Source: Armillaria gallica | Taxonomy: Eukaryota > Basidiomycota > Agaricomycetes > Agaricales > Physalacriaceae | Length of the DNA: 64,000 bases | Assembly: GCA_037576215.1 (NCBI GenBank) | Contig: JBANDB010000014.1 | Span: forward strand, 2,232,001 to 2,296,000 | Direction: 5' to 3' | Shown: one piece after another, positions 47,801 to 60,072 of the stretch | How positions within the stretch are numbered: the first letter of the stretch is position 1 | How the letters are laid out: every line of letters starts with the position of its first letter | Program-made: the position numbers and the translations under genes | The notes under the pieces: generated by a model | What the model saw: only the letters and a program-made list of their open reading frames with translations | Databases searched by the model: none | Told to the model about the DNA's origin: nothing

Positions 47801-48900
47801 TTTTCTGTCATGTACGGGACAACCATCGCCATAGAAGAAAGGCCCCCGGAGATGTTCATCATTGACTGTGAGTTGAGACATTGAAGGGCCATTGTGTGTA
47901 GGTCTGATTGAGATAGGCCGTGAGTTGGTCGTTAAAGTGATTCTGGATGACGGGAGTAATACATCCGGGAGGTGCGTTGTCCGGCATGACGCTGGGGTTC
48001 ATATCGATTATGTTCTGTGTTTAGAACCTATAGCATTGATTATTGAATAATTAGCTGAAAGAAGCGCTTGCAACAAGGCGTACACGTACGTCATCCGGTA
48101 GATGGTCATGTTTGTATTTCGAGTGGATACAGACTTCCATCCAGTCCGTAGTGTACAGGAGGGGCAACGAAATAGAATAGAGCTGGGCACGGTGGAGTAA
48201 TACGTGCCAAATTGGGTGGCTAGTGTATAGCTAGAGACGCATAGACAGTTTTCTCAAAGTTCGATTGAACTTGTTACTATATTGATATCTCATAAACATA
48301 GCTGCTCGCGGTACGGAAACAAACCTCTACTCTCCTTGAGGTTCTACGCGTCAACGATCCTGCTACGGGTCCAAAACACAATCGAGATACCAAGAGATGA
48401 ACTTTCGCGTCAAGGCCGGTCGCGCATGCTGAGAGGTTTTCAGTCCAGCGTCCAGGGCCATGACACAGCTCGAAAGAAGATAACTTGAAGCAATGACTAT
48501 CGTACACGGGTGGATGCCGATGAAAGTGCTACCGGATTGGGCATTGGGCAACCGACACCCTATATAAGGGGATCCCGACGAGTACAAATGAAGCAACTTG
48601 CGGATCGGAGACGTCAGCGCTTGAATGGGCGCCTGCATAGCGACCATGAGGACGTTTACGAGAATCCATCGCAGTTTAATGAAACCCTTCTTCGGCCGCT
48701 CTCCTCCACTACCTTCACGCAGTAGTCAGATACGGACCAAGGTGTATTTGGAGCGATAGAACACTAAAAGCCTTGAGAAATTGAGCACTTCAGATGGCAT
48801 ATACATGCCAATGTGCCCCGTAAGATTCAAGTCACTGAAAATGTCACAGTTGAGGGCAAGAAAACAATGGAACTTCGCCCCGGTAGGCCGTTCGCCTTCA
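44870..48900. other. 4-kb stretch with no assignable gene
   Basis: Only frames of up to ~120 codons are present. There is a homopolymer cluster (10 C, 9 T, 7 A) at about 45677-45702 and a short gttatgc triplication near 47653-47673. Frames near 46883-47265 (both strands), 47892-47689 and 48510-48725 were inspected and not recognised. Spliced genes with short exons could be hidden here. Confidence 0.4.
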
Positions 48901-48940
48901 ATGCACAGCAATATAGCCGCCAAACCGTGTAAACCATCCC

Positions 48941-49606
48941 ATGGCACAGAACGAGAACGCATCGAATTCCACCAAGTGGATGGACGTCGCAACTACGATT
49001 GCGACGTCAACGAACCCAGGAACGGCTGCAAATACGGTGGCACTCGCCGTGGTTCTCTGGTACTCGCTCCCCAACATTTTCCCTCCGCTCTGGTCCAGCT
49101 CAGCTATCACCCTCCTGGAGAACGCCATCAAGGAGGTGGCCGACATGTATGGCGAGCAGGAGAGCATTCTGGTCGACATTGTGAACTTCAAGACTGACTT
49201 GAACAAGTATGTCTGATTCTGCTCATCTCCCAAAGACCCCTTCTCATGCTGTTGACAATTCACGTTAGGCTTGAACTCGCAGTCCTTGAGCTCAAGGAAA
49301 AGCATATCCAGACTGCACTGAACATCTCCTGGACGAGTCTCCCTCCACGTCTAGCTCATGAGAAGTACGTGTGGGCAACAACGCGCGCACATCGTCGAGA
49401 GGTTGATGCGCTTAAGTCAAGACTTGAGGTAAGCACATCTACGCCATCGCTAAGTGAGGTCGTATTGACCATTAGAATGTCGTTAGTTGGCGATAATCAG
49501 GGCGAAGAAGGACACTCTTCAAGCGGCTCTTGAGAACCAGGGAGCGGCGAATGATCTGAGGGGGGATCGGGGGACCGGCCCGACCAATGACGCCTCCGTG
49601 GTATGA
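48941..49606 (+). CDS. three-exon hypothetical protein, 181 aa
   Basis: Exons 48941-49206, 49269-49428 and 49487-49606 join in frame through GT-AG introns (gtatgt…ttag; gtaagc…ttag) to give 181 residues and a TGA. The N-terminal part is Asn/Thr/Ala-rich. A hydrophobic stretch (TVALAVVLWYSLPNIFPPLW) follows. The second half is strongly helical and charged (KLELAVLELKEK, RREVDALKSRLE, AKKDTLQAALENQGAAN), probably a coiled coil. An alternative acceptor 11 bases earlier would run into a stop, so I prefer 49486. No family name is known to me. There are no disrupting changes, so it is likely a live gene and the clearest non-family gene in the right half. Confidence 0.62.
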
Positions 49607-49699
49607 AGAAATGTGAGCACTGAGGCCCTTTCGCCGAAGTTCGCTACTGACGAAGTCTAGTCCCCGAGCATCGGTCCTTAGAATTCCGTTTTGTCTGCC

Positions 49700-50900
49700 T
49701 TTACGCAAATGTATATAACTCAGTGTTGGGTAGATTTTGATGAGATAAGATCACATCAAGCACGAGCCTGCAATCATGTCTATGCCGTAAGCTTCCGGTG
49801 CGGGTCTTCTTCCGTAGGAATGACCCTCTGCTACACGCAACCGTGCAATTGAGGGTCGCATAATCCAAGTGGGAGCCATGACGTACGCGGGTTGTATTTT
49901 CGTCAGTGTTGGTGTGTTGGTGTTGTTACCGGTACAAGGTCCCAATGCGGATTGGCCGGGTCCACAGCTCTGACATGGCGAGCCATGTCGTCACTCCTAG
50001 TAAGTAGCTATTTCGGGTGAAACCCTATGAGATTGAAATGCATGTTTTGGACCTAGTCGGGATTCCGCAAACCTGACGGTTTCTCCTGTGGTCGAAAGAG
50101 TGTGTCGAAGTCTTTATCCATATTCCAATAATTTCGCTTGCATTGTGACTGACGTAAGTTAGTCGCCTGCCGGGAGTGTATGATATTCTCATTCTGCCGT
50201 CGTGACTCGATTAGCCACTAGAGGGATGCCGCTGGAGATAGAAAATGTAAGCTTTCAGAGTCGCTGAAATATCACTTTCATTAGTCTCGGTATTCAGATT
50301 CAGCACGAATGACATACTTGTATACGCGGTCTTCAATGCTTTCCTGGTACCGGATATATCATGCTTCATAGACCATACCGTCGAAATACGTGCAAAAAAG
50401 AGGGTGCTCTTCAGCTCTCCGAGTGGCTTGCCGCCGACGAACGGGATTGATTCCTTGAAATTGGCCAAAACTATTAACGACCCGTGTCAATAATCTAGGA
50501 TCGTCGTCCAAGCTGTGGTGCGTCGCGGATGCGCTGCGTGCGTGTCTCTACAATCCATTCGCTAAGACGGAATGTGTTCATTCCTCTTGTTACGTAAGTA
50601 TTTTCAGATAGCTGAAGTAAACACGTACCAACGGACCATGGGCCTATCGAGAGGAGTGCGCGGTAGAGGATAGAGGACACTGGCAGTTTATACTTGTTTG
50701 GTAACCCAATCAACTGGGATTGCGAGACATCTACATGCCGGCACTCAGGCTTACTTAGTCACTAGTGAGATCGAGATCGAGATTGAACGTTTGAACAATA
50801 GTAGTAGTCAAAAGCGACTGATTGACGGCGGTTGGCTAGGAGTTTGTACGAGTAGTAGCAAGTGTCTCAGTGGCACTCACTAGACGATCAAACCTCTTTC
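49700..50900. other. no confident gene
   Basis: Short frames only. The minus-strand 85-codon frame at 50468-50211 is not recognised. Confidence 0.4.
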
Positions 50901-50929
50901 TCCTCATCTGAAAAAGACTGGTTATTCTG

Positions 50930-51330
50930 AGTTTGAAATTCCGCGTGGACATGGTGTTCACGCTCATGTCGACTATTACATTTCGACGGTTGTCAATCAT
51001 TATCCTACAAATCAATGCGCCGCATATGTCCCTCTCTCCGCTCCGCACAACATGTATAACTCAGGCGGCCTATGTCGTAGACACCTCTGGTTCAGCATTG
51101 CACGTCAGCTTTGTGACCACATTGCTACCCATAACCCGTACCGCCGTTCTGCAGAGCCATGGGACATTTTTGGATTATTCCCAGGACAGCGATAAATCGA
51201 ACAGCTATTCTCACAACGCCAACAGCCCATTCAACTCCCCGAACACCACGCCCTTTTCCTCCGATTCCACCACATGGCGTTGCACGTTTGTTAGCCATGC
51301 AACGTCTTTTATCGCAGCGCCCAGGTAAGA
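50930..51330 (+). pseudogene. Cys/His-family copy K, degenerate and fused to R4
   Basis: The exon-2 region reads HGVHAHVDY then STVVNHYPTNQCAAYV across a frame change; the leading CxxCG is lost. Exon-3 sequence follows (LDYSQDSDKSNSYSHNANSP, SPNTTPFSSDST) but its CTC motif is destroyed. At about 51315 it runs straight into the intron and exon of module R4. Exon 1 is not found. Confidence 0.65.
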
Positions 51331-51570
51331 AAAGGCTTTATTTTGCGTACGTTCAGTCTCATGAAACTTCCAACAGGGTTTGAACCGGGATTTTCTAGGA
51401 TAGAAGTTGGAGTGAGGGCTACGAGGGATTCAAAGCTAGCATGGCCAGCTCTCCCGATGCACCTAACAACCACCCCGACTATTTGAAGCGGTTTTCCGGC
51501 TCTCGGCAAGAATATTTTGGGACATACTGGATGTTAATCGTGTTCATTCATTGCGTTAAATAATAAAACA
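51315..51570 (+). repeat. module R4, copy 2
   Basis: The gtaagaaaag intron start, the exon with LKRFSG and ttaaataataaaac align with 37720-37930 and 63480-63700. It is followed by the 3' end of copy L. Confidence 0.65.
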
Positions 51571-51726
51571 CATGATTTCAGAGCAAATAAACGACAGGTA
51601 CGTGAGAAAACGAGACGGTATCCAAGACGTACATAAACAGTTACAGATGCTTTTATGATGCTTTAATTTACACACCGAACGATAAAGGAATGGGAAAAGG
51701 ATGACGGAATCTTTTGATTAATACTA

Positions 51727-52457
51727 CTCGAGTTGACCCACCCAGACTTCAGCGCTTCAGCGCCAAGTAGGCTAACGATATACGTTCACGAGTGGCATAT
51801 GCTTGATGAGAGACGCCGAGCATGCGTATGCTGGTACCCGGGGCGTCTACAGTGAGATGCATGAACATCATTAATGACACTGCGACCGGGAAGAGTGTCT
51901 ACCTTCGAACACGCAAGCGCAGTTCATCGCAGTACACTGATGGGACATTGGTGACCGGATACAAACAGCGCAGAACAGACCACGGCACCGGGATACGATA
52001 CGAGTTGTAGGTACCGATGTGCTCGCAAAATTGGGCCTCACAGGGCAACAGATGTGTCTACCGCGCAAGTTATCGTGAGTTTGAGATACGGCATGGAGCG
52101 GAGAGCAGCATACCTTCTGGGCATACGTCGCGCATTGATTCGCGGGATAATGATTGACGCCGATCGAAACATAGTCGGCATGGCGTGAATACCGTGTCCA
52201 AGACGACCTAGGAGGAGGAGGAAGATATTTATTCTGGTCGATGTCCCTGAAAAGGAAACTGACCAGAGTCCGTACTACACAAATCAGTACTAGGAGACGG
52301 TACCGGGTAAGCACAAAAAGATGGATAAAGGAGAATGGGCGCCTACCTGATCTAGCAGGGGCGACTCGGGAGGGAAGAACCACAGACACTGACAAGGCTG
52401 ACTGCCGTCAGTGATCTGGATGCATTGTCCTCTAGACGGCAAGACAATTGAAGACAT
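51727..52457 (-). pseudogene. Cys/His-family copy L, exons 2 and 3 broken
   Basis: Exon 1 (52457-52347, 37 codons) is intact and nearly identical to copies I and N (GQCIQITDGSQPCQCLWFF). The next intron and exon boundary contain extra sequence. Exon 2 (about 52200-52110) reads LGHGIHA, loses one base, then gives ADYVSIGVNHYPANQCATYA. The CxxC cysteines are gone. Exon 3 lacks the CTC motif and most of the tail. It is convergent with R4, as in copy I. Confidence 0.75.
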
Positions 52458-52649
52458 TAAGCTCGAGGGTGAAGCACGCAGCATTGGCAGGACTGGAAGG
52501 AGAGAAGGTAGTAGAGTTTTGAGTCTGTCGTGGTGCACTTTGAGGACCAGGTAGCTTGGAAGTAAGTAGTCGTAGTCGCATTGGCAAGTGATCCCTAAAA
52601 AGGAAACAGTTACTATCGGCGAAAAGGCAAATCCCAATCTTCATACATC

Positions 52650-53630
52650 AATCTAAATTCAAAGGACGCTTTTACAGTGATCACCCGGTCCTTTGTACAC
52701 CACTGTTCCTCTGTACACTCCAATATAACTTCTCTTTGTGTGGTGCAATGGTGCCAGTTTTATTTTTATTTTATCAAGCATAGTATAGGCCATCATACTA
52801 TCAACAAAAATCGAGTCAAGCAGGATTGAAAATCAAAAGATCTTCTACCCATGAAAATGGTGTCCCAATATGGAAACAGTGGCCCAAATTTGGCGCACGG
52901 GAACCGGTGTACAAAGGTCCCAGTAACAGGAAAATTATGGGCTTTCCTCAAAAAAATTCGTCACACCATCGGATCATCATCGGATAACCCGAAAATCAGA
53001 ATTCATACTCTTGAGCATAGGTTAGATACTATGGTATACTTTATAGGACATAAATCTATTGAGGGAGGCTTGAATAACCACCGGAAATTTGCCTGTACAA
53101 AGGACCGGGTGAACACTGTACATTTGAGTCTACATATGTCATGTCAAGAGTTTAGAGTTTAGATAACCGGACAAGGTCCCAAAAAGGAACGCCGGGGTTC
53201 TGTGCCGCCACCAAAGTGTCACAGACTACAACTCTCCATGCCGCTGTGATATCCTCAGCTGCCAACCGAGAACGTCTCACGGATTTAAAGTGTTGCAGGG
53301 ACCAGTACCAATCCAACATAGTCAAATATCCATTATGTGAAGATGTCAGGCAAGAGTTCAGATACGTCAGGCGAGCGAATGCAGGAGGAAAAGGGAGGAA
53401 CCGTGGGTTCTCGCTCTTGCATGGCAGAGATAGACATTACATGACGACATGCCGAGTGTCTGAAGAGCAGAGCGGAAGTGGGAGCGAAACGAAGAATGTA
53501 GGAAGCAAACAGCCAAGCCGGTGCACAATGCACATTGCATCAGGTGGCTTATATAATACATGCGATCACAGCCGAATCTCCACGCAACAATCAGCGAGAA
53601 GATAGACACGGCAGCTTGTTAGGGGGAGGA
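52650..53630. other. no gene seen
   Basis: AT-rich with short frames up to 129 codons (53216-53605, plus), without motif. Confidence 0.4.
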
Positions 53631-53641
53631 CCCCGTAGCGT

Positions 53642-53900
53642 TCAATCTGGGGTAGACCCTGGGAGGGAAAGAGGACAGTATGAAGTGGAGCAGGTATCCA
53701 GGAAGAAATAGAAAATATACAGGGAGAAATAGAAAGTATCCAGGAAGAAATAGAAAGTATCCAAGGAAATAGGCTCATCTTCTACTGCTACTCGACAGAA
53801 GCGGCATAGACGCCAATCACGGGGAATGTATGGGCGATATTGCTCAGACCACCGCAAGACTTCCACTGCAAAGAGGAGGGCTATACCCAGGGACGGGGTT
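53642..53900 (-). pseudogene. possible C-terminal scrap of a non-LTR retrotransposon polyprotein
   Basis: A minus-strand frame (53866-53642) reads YRPYIPRDWRLCRFCRVAVEDE. Zinc-finger-like RxCRxC…VEDE motifs of this kind end many basidiomycete reverse-transcriptase-like proteins. The frame then enters the minisatellite at 53691-53773. There is no reverse-transcriptase core, so the call is tentative. Confidence 0.3.
53691..53773. repeat. minisatellite, ~21-22-bp unit, about 3.5 copies
   Basis: Units of the form gtatccaggaagaaatagaaa are repeated head to tail with small changes. Confidence 0.8.
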
Positions 53901-54474
53901 CACACCATCTCCGAGCATGTAAGTCGAAGTTGGTCAATAGTGCCAAGGTTCCCGAATCTGAACCTGCCGAGGTCAAAGAGGGTTATGAACGGAGTGCGCG
54001 CGTTCGCAGTCGGCATGCTGGGAGGAGAGGAGGGAGTGTGCGGAGGGGGACAGTGCGGAGGACTTGCGCGCGCATGGAGAAGATGGCAGAAGGAAGTGAA
54101 AGCACACTTTCGATAAATTCCACGTGGAGGAAACCAAACAGAGTTCGTCCACCGTTTCGATGGATTCCACGTGGGAGTCGAACAGTGTTTTGGGGAACAA
54201 CCTGAACAGCACTTCTCCAAATCTCCAGCTTTCTGACAGAGTTCTGGACACGTCTGCGGCATCCACCTCACGTTCATCTTGATTCGGCAAAACAAGGGGT
54301 TCCCGGACCGTTGTTCCGGAACATCGGGTCGGTCGGGCTGGGGGCACCTTAAAATCTTTTATGATGTGTACCTTGGGAGTGCTTGTGAGGGCGCCAGGAG
54401 TTACTATTTCACTTAAAAACGATGTATATATATTAGAATAGTAGTGATCTTCACAGTAATGGCCTACTAAGTGC

Positions 54475-55060
54475 TTATAGGAGGAGATAGGAGGTTGCGC
54501 AGGGACTACTCTCGGAGAAATGGAGGACGCTGTTGGAGTGAAAGGGAAGAGGAACGAGGGCAGAGAGCATGGAGCTGGGGTCGCTGGAAGGGTTGGCATT
54601 GATGGAAGGAATGGGTGTCGAGACAATCGCAAGGGTGCCAGTGTTGCCGGAGGGTCCTAATACATTAGCATTAGAAGGGGTAACGCTGTTGAGACTGTTC
54701 GTGAAGAGATCCAGACTGTTCGACAGAGCGATTGAACGATACGCGTTCACGATGGGCTCATGGTCAAAAAGCTCTACGGTGCAAGTACATGCCTGTCATG
54801 CGAATAATGTGAGTCCTAAGCAGAATAGTGACGGGTAATGGGTATCTCTTGGGTATATGCCACACAGTGAGTGGTGGGGTTATGGTAGACGACCTTTGAC
54901 TCGTAGTCTACATGGGCATGAATGCCATGTCCGCAGTCGACACAGCTGAGTTGAGGAAACCCGCGTGTTACATGAGCGTATTGACTGTATAAAAATAGAG
55001 TCTACCTGGTCCCGTAAGCAATGGCAGTAGTATTCAGTTCCTTAGACGATCAGGACATCT
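54475..55060 (-). pseudogene. Cys/His-family copy M, truncated tail and altered exon 1
   Basis: Exon 2 (about 54957-54853) is complete: CVDCGHGIHAHVDYESKVVY … CVAYTQE. Exon 3 (from about 54785) has ACTCTVELFDHEPIVNAYRS and a tail like copy F up to FHSNSVLHFSES, then departs and stops at 54475, about 40 codons short of copy F. The exon-1 position (about 55060-55005) has RNTIQPQD…CHC with an in-frame stop. The subfamily is that of B, E and F. Confidence 0.75.
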
Positions 55061-55560
55061 TGAGGCTGGATGGTGTTCCGACGCGTAAGATCGAGTGGGT
55101 AAGGCTATAATGGTGAATCAGGAGGTTGCATACACCATACACTACGGCGTGAAAGCAGAAATCCGGTGACAGAAGCGCGTCTTCTCGCTGCATAGGCGAG
55201 ATATAACGTGTGATGGAGAGGCCTCACGCAGGCATATACCTGCCAGAAAGATGAGATACGTCGCTCCAATCGCTGCTCATTCGGATCGCGAGAATCTGCG
55301 GACCATCTAAAGACTCAGAGCACTGGTGCAGTATACATCTTGGCGGGATATAGATGAATGCAGCGGGTAGGCTACGGATCAGCCTAGGGAACACTTTTCT
55401 CAGTGTGAGAATACTGTTGGGAAGAGGCGGTAAAGACGCCAGGGACTTTCTGGAACGAGGATTAGCCAAGGGGCGATACCGAAATCCGGGTATGAGATAT
55501 AGCAAATCTTGCGCGGACCAGCGAGAGGTGAAAGAGAATGGACCCGTCAAACAACGGCGG
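55061..55560. repeat. module R2 fragment, rearranged
   Basis: The sequences tggtgttccgacgcgt (55067-55082) and the frame RLRISLGNTFLSVRILLGRG (about 55369-55430) match parts of module R2 at 17870-18530. The order and spacing differ, so this copy is rearranged. Confidence 0.5.
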
Positions 55561-55579
55561 AGGAGGCGGGCCTCATAGA

Positions 55580-56530
55580 AGCATGTGAAAGAATAAATGA
55601 TGGGATAATATGAGGCGTAGGTGAACTGGCGAGACTAGCGAAGGGAGAGTGACATCCTCCCCGTAACGAGTGCGGGGAAGAAAGAATTGGAAGGTCATGT
55701 AGGTAGTGTCGCCTGGCTTGTGGCCATGCTAGTCGAGGTGTATACGACCAGGCAGAGAAACGGGTAGTATCCCGCTCCAAGCATCCTTCCTATGGGCCAT
55801 CCACTGTGGCACTGAGCGACGATGACGGTAATATCTTCCCTCCGTAACCAGTGATGAGGAACCCAAGACAAAGATGACATTACGGCGTTGATATATAGTG
55901 GCGACTCCGGAGGTTGCTTAGATATGTGGCGGGCGAGTTGGGTTTCAGTGAGGTCCTGCCGGTTGTGTTGAGCACGTAGTCGTAAACTAGAGAGCTAGGT
56001 CGCTTACGTGGGTATGGCATGTTGAAGTCAGAATTCATTGATAACAGATGCAGCCCTGCTCTACAAAGCGACTTGGGCGAGGCGGAGAAGGGAGATGGTG
56101 TCCAGGGTTGACGTTGCGGAGAGAAAGCGCTGCGTAGAACTCTGAGGGACCACTTCTTATCCATTATTGTGTCTCGACCCGCCAGCATGTTTATGTGCTG
56201 TCCTCGTTATTCTAGCATCATCGGTATCGAAGGGATGTCATAGTTGATGCGGCCTACTCCGGATAGAAAGCAACTGCAGTTGCTGCTAGATGGCTTGAAG
56301 CACGGAGAGATCCTAGATGATAAAGAATAGAAGATGATGGGACGGGAGATGGCGGCGGCGAACTAGCAAGGGTAGGAAAGGGGCAGCCCGGGCATAACGG
56401 GTGAGACGAAGAGAGATGAGACCCGACTCGTGAAAAAAAAACGACGGGAGGCGTGGTCCAGGATCAGCCAGGAAGAGATACAGGTAGCATCTTGCTTCGG
56501 GCATCCTCCTCCAACATCCTACGCAATGTA
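55580..56530 (-). repeat. module R5, copy 2, with an internal local duplication
   Basis: The stretch 55580-55860 and the stretch 56310-56530 are similar on the minus strand (AWSGILPVSLPG versus ARSKMLPVSLPG). Between them lies YDYVLNTTG, shared with 40984. A 242-codon minus-strand frame (57041-56313) overlaps this region but is not conserved in the other copy. Confidence 0.5.
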
Positions 56531-56539
56531 TTGCCCATG

Positions 56540-57960
56540 TGAATGAACGACGACGGCAGCACCTGAACCTCCGTATCCATCGATGAGAATGCCCAAGGGG
56601 AGATGGTATTCTGCCGTGAGGTCTTGATGGGCGACATAAGCTGCGTAAATTGTACATGACGACAGGGATCAGCAGAAGGAGAGGGTGACCTCCTTGTGCC
56701 ACCATCGATGAGGGACAGGGCAAATGTACGGCGGGTGGTCTCATCCGGAGGAAAAGCCTAGTAGAAAGAGATGAGGTGTACGCAACTACTAACAGCTGAG
56801 TCGAACTTACAGTGAGACCAAAAAAGGTGAAGCCTTTCAATTGAAACCGGAACAACATCGACAGCGGCAGGACGAGGCCAACTGAATGAAGGAATAGCGG
56901 ATAGGGTGAATCGGTTGGCGGGTAGACGACGATGACCAGAGGAGACAACAATCGTCTATTCCCATAGCACGCTGACTTTACAGACAGTGCTGCCATCGTG
57001 ATACGGACCGGTGTGTACCGGGGAGCGACGACGTCCAGCATGGGGTCTGAGTAGGCGGCTCCGTAGCACCCTCCTCGACGTTCAACGCCTCTGTCATGGT
57101 GCCACCATCATGATTCCACTTTGCCCTAGGGATAGGCAGTGGGTAATATTCGGATGCACTGAGAAGGAGGATAATTATCCCCGGAGCAAGTAAATAGTAT
57201 CGAATCGAAAGCGTGGGCTGCATGGGGAGACATCGTTCTCGGCTCGTCTCAGCTGCACACAAAGGTCCACATCAGCCCTCAACCAGCCCTCCTCCATCAG
57301 TCAGAGCCCTGGCTTCCAGCGTCGGTGCGGGGCGTCCTGCCAGTAGATACCTCGATCAGCGAGCAAACATCGAATTTGCGTTGTGTGTAGGATCATGTTT
57401 TTCCGATATAAGATGTGTCAGAGAGCTGGAGATTAGAAGTGTTGTCCAGGAGGATAGGGCTGGGGACAACAGAGTTCAGGCCCTGGACTCTTCCCTTGCT
57501 AGGTTCGAAAGGGTCCGAAGCAATCGATTCCCTGCACGTGTACTAATTCGTCGAAAGTGTACATGTGTACCCTGATTGAAATTCGGACTTTGAATTCAGA
57601 TCCGCGTTCGAACGTACAGCGCCGGTGAATGCACAGCACGGAATTTACGCGAACCCACACTCAGGAAATGTTGCCTGAAAGCAGGATTACCTCATGTTAC
57701 TCAGCGCTCATACCGATCGGTCGTGGCTGGACATTGAACCTAACACTACTTTTGCCTGTGGTCACCCTCTCATGTTGTACGGATACAAATTGGTTTTCAC
57801 CTCATCTCATCATTACACGGCACTGGGTACCTTCAGAGAGCATGATGGAAAAAAGGTACGTCGCGGTGTCCAAACTTCTATTTTCCCAGGCGGATTATTA
57901 CGATCAACTGGATCTATAGTATGTAGTTGCCGGCGTTCACGATTTTACTTCCAGGCTACC
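56540..57960. other. no confident gene
   Basis: Frames of 60-120 codons on both strands, none recognised. The stretch 57629-57919 (plus) holds two overlapping frames without motif. Confidence 0.4.
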
Positions 57961-57965
57961 AGGAC

Positions 57966-57973
57966 TATAAAAG
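57966..57973 (+). promoter_or_regulatory. TATA box of copy N
   Basis: TATAAAAG lies 78 bp before the ATG at 58044. Confidence 0.6.
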
Positions 57974-58043
57974 TGTGCCGAGATGAACCCAAATCTTTAT
58001 CTCCTCCTCTGCTGCCAGTTCTACACTCAGCGTCTCACCCTTC

Positions 58044-58855
58044 ATGTCTTCAATCGTCTTACCGTCTAGAGGGCAGTGCATCCAGATCACTGACGACATC
58101 CAGCACTGTCAGTGTCTGTGGTTCTTCCCTCCGAGTCCCGAGTCGCGCTTGCTAGACCAGGTAGGCTTTCATTCACCTTCATCTATGTTCCCGTGCTCAC
58201 GTTCTCCCAGAACATCTGCGGTGTGTGCGGACATGGTATTCACGCCCATGCCGACTATGTTTCGACCGTCATCAATCATTATCCCGCGAATCAGTGTGCC
58301 GCGTATGTCCAAAGGGTATGCTTGCTCTCCTCTCTACACCGTATCTCAAAGTCACAGCTACGTTCACTGCAGACAACTCTGACGCAACGTTGCACCTGTG
58401 AAGCCCGATTTTACGAGCACATTGCTACCGATAACTGGTATCGACTTCCAGAGCCGTGGACTGTTTTGGACCATTTCAATCCAGGAAGTAATAACCCTTC
58501 TCTTAGTGCTGCCACGAGCTATTTAAACGACGCCAATAGTCCATTCTCCCCGAACCCCACATCCTCCGATTACAACTCCGCCATTCTGTCCGGCGACGGG
58601 AGGAGCGTTTCTCTTACTCCATACACTCCCTCTCCTTCTGCTGCCAATACCTCATCTGCTATTCAACCCGATACCACTCCGACCCTAGGCTACAGCTCAA
58701 ACGATTACTTCCGAAACTATTTCGTTAACTCGCCTTATGCTGGTCCGCCAGAGGGTGGCGCGACAAATGAGAGTTTCGAATACCAGGATTATGGGAATGC
58801 GACGTACGCTGATCCCCCTGAAGCTGAAGGCTGGTCGGGCTCATACGGCGCTTGA
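58044..58855 (+). CDS. Cys/His-rich family protein, copy N (intact, 234 aa)
   Basis: This is the cleanest member. Exons are 58044-58160 (39 codons), 58211-58315 (35) and 58373-58855 (160 plus stop). Introns of 50 and 57 nt are GT-AG and phase 0. Exon 1 has GQCIQITDDIQHCQCLWFF. Exon 2 has CGVCGHGIHAHADYVST and CAAYVQR. Exon 3 starts TTLTQRCTCEARFYEHI and continues into a Ser/Asn/Pro/Thr tail with SPFSPNPTSSDYNSAILSGD, and ends GWSGSYGA. About ten conserved Cys/His residues spread over the three exons suggest a composite metal site. No nuclear-localisation or secretion signal is evident. It is the closest relative of truncated copy J, including the 3' flank. Function is unknown. Confidence 0.82.
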
Positions 58856-58859
58856 TCCA

Positions 58860-59584
58860 TGGCAAAGACACCATGATCCTTGTCTTCTTACTTCAATCCC
58901 CCTTCATGTCGTCCTGATCATTTCTTCTATCCTTCATTGTTCCTATCCTTGTCATCTTTGATCATATTGATTCTCGACATTCAATCCCAGATCCATTTCT
59001 GGCGATTGATTGTATGTATTATGTATTCCGCTTTCTATTTATCCTCTCGGCTCTTCTCCAATCGTCGCTGCAATGCAGGATCTCTATTTTGATTTCTGTT
59101 TTCGAAATTCGGTCGCGCTGTGTGTCATTTTCTCCTCTTCTTTGTTGTATTTGCTATCAGTTCTATCGGTGATATACACATTGGTCTAGGATATGTCTAT
59201 TCCATTCTTCACTTTAGTTTACTGCTATCCGTCCGTCTCTATCGTTTTGTAACTGCTTCGTAATTAACTTATCACCATTAACTGGTGCTTTCAAACTTAC
59301 TGGGATAGACTCGTGCTGCTTTGCTCCGTGATGAGTATTAGTTGAATTCGGTGTTGAAGGGACACAAATTTAACGCGTCTGCGCAGAGACAGGAGTGTGG
59401 AATGTACGTGTATGCGTGTATCATCAAATCAAATTCTTTGACATGAAAAGACAGAGAGCTCCGACAGCGTAATATTTAGCAGCGGAGTAGATAAAATGAC
59501 AAGTCTACACTACTCGAAGTTCCATCAAGTGTTGGCCTGGACGTCCTGAGCGTGCAGCTTGCGGAGAAAAACACCTTGCGATGC
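58860..59584. other. 3' flank of copy N; no gene
   Basis: Pyrimidine-rich sequence alignable (inverted) with the flank of copy J at 43380-43660. No frame of note. Confidence 0.5.
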
Positions 59585-59880
59585 TAGCCAGATGGCGCGC
59601 AATCAAATTTGATCTATTTCTTGTCGCCATACTTTCAGTCTAGATGATACATGTCAGTTAACACTGCAATGCAGACCATATCGGAGGGACGTCACCTGTT
59701 CATATCCTTACACGCACTGTCAAGAGGGTAGTCGTTCTAATGACTGGAATATCGTCGATTAAGGAGCCGTCATCGATAAGCGGTAGAGGTTGTATTCCGT
59801 CGTCGCGCTGCCTATAGGTAATCGACGAGGTCTACCCAAGCTGGCGCGTAGAATCCACAAGGACGTGGATATGTCGCCCC
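59585..59880. repeat. module R1, copy 4 (internal deletion)
   Basis: It matches 18690-19020 up to the taatcgacga block and then jumps to sequence matching about 19820-19880 (gtctaccaagct-like, then tagaatccacaaggacgtggat). It lacks about 0.8 kb of the module. Confidence 0.65.
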
Positions 59881-60072
59881 AGATCATGGTCCAGGAGATA
59901 TGTAAGAGATCGTGTTGTCGATCATGATCGAATGTCGATCGTGTCATTTCCTGAAGTCAATTAAGGGTCGATCGCGTCTATTTCAAAGAAGGACCAATTC
60001 AACGGGTGGAAGTATCCTTGTGCCTATAGCCGGATTGGCTTGCCATAAGTGTTCATTCGTTGAATTAGACGC

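Noticed and set aside
53900..54300. 219- and 131-codon overlapping minus-strand frames
   Set aside because: They read into the 3' breakpoint of copy M in conflicting frames, and no domain was recognised.
56313..57041. 242-codon minus-strand frame with hydrophobic stretches
   Set aside because: It crosses module R5 and a local duplication and is not preserved in the other R5 copy. A membrane-protein call would rest only on Leu/Pro/Ser-rich composition.
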